Source of the DNA: Zoogloeaceae bacterium
GTDB taxonomy: Bacteria > Pseudomonadota > Gammaproteobacteria > Burkholderiales > Rhodocyclaceae
Assembly (NCBI GenBank): GCA_016791025.1
Contig: JAEUNX010000082.1
Span: 97,487-145,471 of the forward strand
DNA: 47,985 nucleotides
Reading direction: 5' to 3'
Shown here: one piece after another, positions 47,205-47,985 of the stretch
Layout of the letters: each line of letters begins with the position of its first letter
How positions within the stretch are numbered: the first letter of the stretch is position 1
Made by a program: the position numbers and the translations under genes
The notes under the pieces: model-generated
Seen by the model: the letters and a program-made list of their open reading frames with translations, nothing else
What the model was told of the DNA's origin: nothing
The model's database searches: none

Positions 47205-47985
47205 GGCAATTCGTCCTTTTCCGTGTTTCCCTGCCCTTGGGACAAGAAAAACGCGTCAATGATCCGCGCGACGGCCTCCGGCTGTTCGCGGTGGAGGTTG
47301 TGCCCCGCATCGGGCACCATTTCCAGGCGAAAATCGGCAAAGCAGGCCATGGCGCTCTGATAGGTGGCGTCATCAACCCCCATGCGCTGGCGCAAACTCG
47401 TGTCCTCCGGGGCCACCCAAAGCACCGGCGCGGTAATACGACGCCAACAGGCCAAGGCCTCCGCGCGCCGGTAAAGGATGGGATTGACCCGGCGATGGGC
47501 CCCATCGGCGGCCATGCGCACCGTCCCATCGGGGCGAACCTCCCCCAGATGTGCCGCCAGGAATTCCGCCCGCTCCCGGGGCAGGCGCGGCTGATCGGTG
47601 CACAGCCGATCGGTGAGGGCCGCCAAACTCGGATACTCGCGGAAACCAACGGGCGCGGCCAATTCATCGAGCCAGCGGGCGTAGCGGCGGGGCGCCTCCT
47701 CCGCCGGAACATCGGCCAGACCAAAGCCATCCAGGGCCACCACCCCGGCGACACGCTCCGGCCGCACGCCGGCATACAGGCAGGCCACATTGCCCCCCAG
47801 ACTGTGCCCCACTAGGCGCACCGGCTCCGCCGGCGAGTAGTGGCGCAGGATGGCATCCAGATCCCCCAGATAGTCCGGGAACCAGTAGGCATCCCCCTGC
47901 CCCGTGCTCAGGCCGAAACCCCGCCAGTCCGGTGCCACGACCCGCCAGCGGGCGGCAAGAAAATCAGCCATGAACTGGAAGGAGG
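47201..47985 (-). CDS. Alpha/beta hydrolase (partial at window edge)
   Basis: An alpha/beta-hydrolase fold enzyme whose N-terminus lies beyond the right edge. The frame stays open to the edge, and the visible part begins FQFMADFLAARWRVVAPDWRGFG, which should be preceded by the HG oxyanion strand. The nucleophile elbow is GHSLGG, the acid is probably in the WVAPEDT region, and the histidine is in DAGHNLHREQPEAVA. An internal ATG at 47971 is not likely to be the true start. Substrate cannot be told. It is coupled to rnm by a 4-base overlap. Confidence 0.9.
   Translation of the reverse strand, partial: SFQFMADFLAARWRVVAPDWRGFGLSTGQGDAYWFPDYLGDLDAILRHYSPAEPVRLVGHSLGGNVACLYAGVRPERVAGVVALDGFGLADVPAEEAPRRYARWLDELAAPVGFREYPSLAALTDRLCTDQPRLPRERAEFLAAHLGEVRPDGTVRMAADGAHRRVNPILYRRAEALACWRRITAPVLWVAPEDTSLRQRMGVDDATYQSAMACFADFRLEMVPDAGHNLHREQPEAVARIIDAFFLSQGQGNTEKDELP

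Overview
The window is an ordinary, gene-dense bacterial chromosome segment of moderate to high GC. Gene content and order suggest a betaproteobacterium, most likely in or near Rhodocyclales/Nitrosomonadales. The pointers are ffh next to a divergent ypjD, pilB-pilC-pilD followed by FmdB-DUF502-aspS, tig-clpP-clpX-lon-hupB-tRNA-Val-ppiD, rimP-nusA-infB-rbfA-truB-rpsO-pnp, and an rnm-yciO-M50-trpS-scpA-scpB-rluB block. The species cannot be named from sequence alone. No phage, insertion sequence, rRNA or CRISPR array was seen.

Layout. 1-2250 (minus): ffh (SRP GTPase) and a DUF455 ferritin-like protein. 2288-7111 (plus): ypjD and the type IV pilus assembly genes pilB, pilC and pilD. 7243-9988: small zinc-ribbon protein, DUF502 membrane protein, aspS. 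10099-13084: a TPR protein with a degenerate receiver domain, a secreted barnase-type RNase with its barstar-type inhibitor, and a Nudix hydrolase (nudB). 13076-16984: a tiny CWC cysteine-rich protein, a fused pabB-pabC, and an overlapping pair on the minus strand (HtrA-like serine protease plus Sel1/SLT lytic transglycosylase). 17319-18107: fabI. 18161-26574 (minus): the protein quality-control cluster tig, clpP, clpX, lon, hupB, tRNA-Val, ppiD. 26919-31714 (plus): the stress operon prkA(yeaG)-yeaH-ycgB(SpoVR). 31769-32072 (minus): tRNA-Pro, tRNA-Arg and tRNA-His with a clear sigma-70 promoter. 32196-32636: dksA. 32712-41385 (minus): the translation/RNA operon rimP-nusA-infB-rbfA-truB-rpsO-pnp. 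41485-47985 (minus): rluB, scpB, scpA, trpS, an M50 protease, yciO, rnm and an alpha/beta hydrolase cut by the window edge.

Most of the window is housekeeping: protein targeting, folding and proteolysis, transcription/translation factors, RNA decay and tRNA charging, with two surface-related modules (pilus assembly; cell-wall hydrolase plus protease). I found no convincing wholly new system. The items most worth a second look are the receiver domain that has lost its phospho-acceptor aspartate, the RNase/inhibitor pair beside it, the lytic transglycosylase/protease pair, and a terminator-like hairpin between a good promoter and rimP-nusA-infB, which looks like a leader attenuator.
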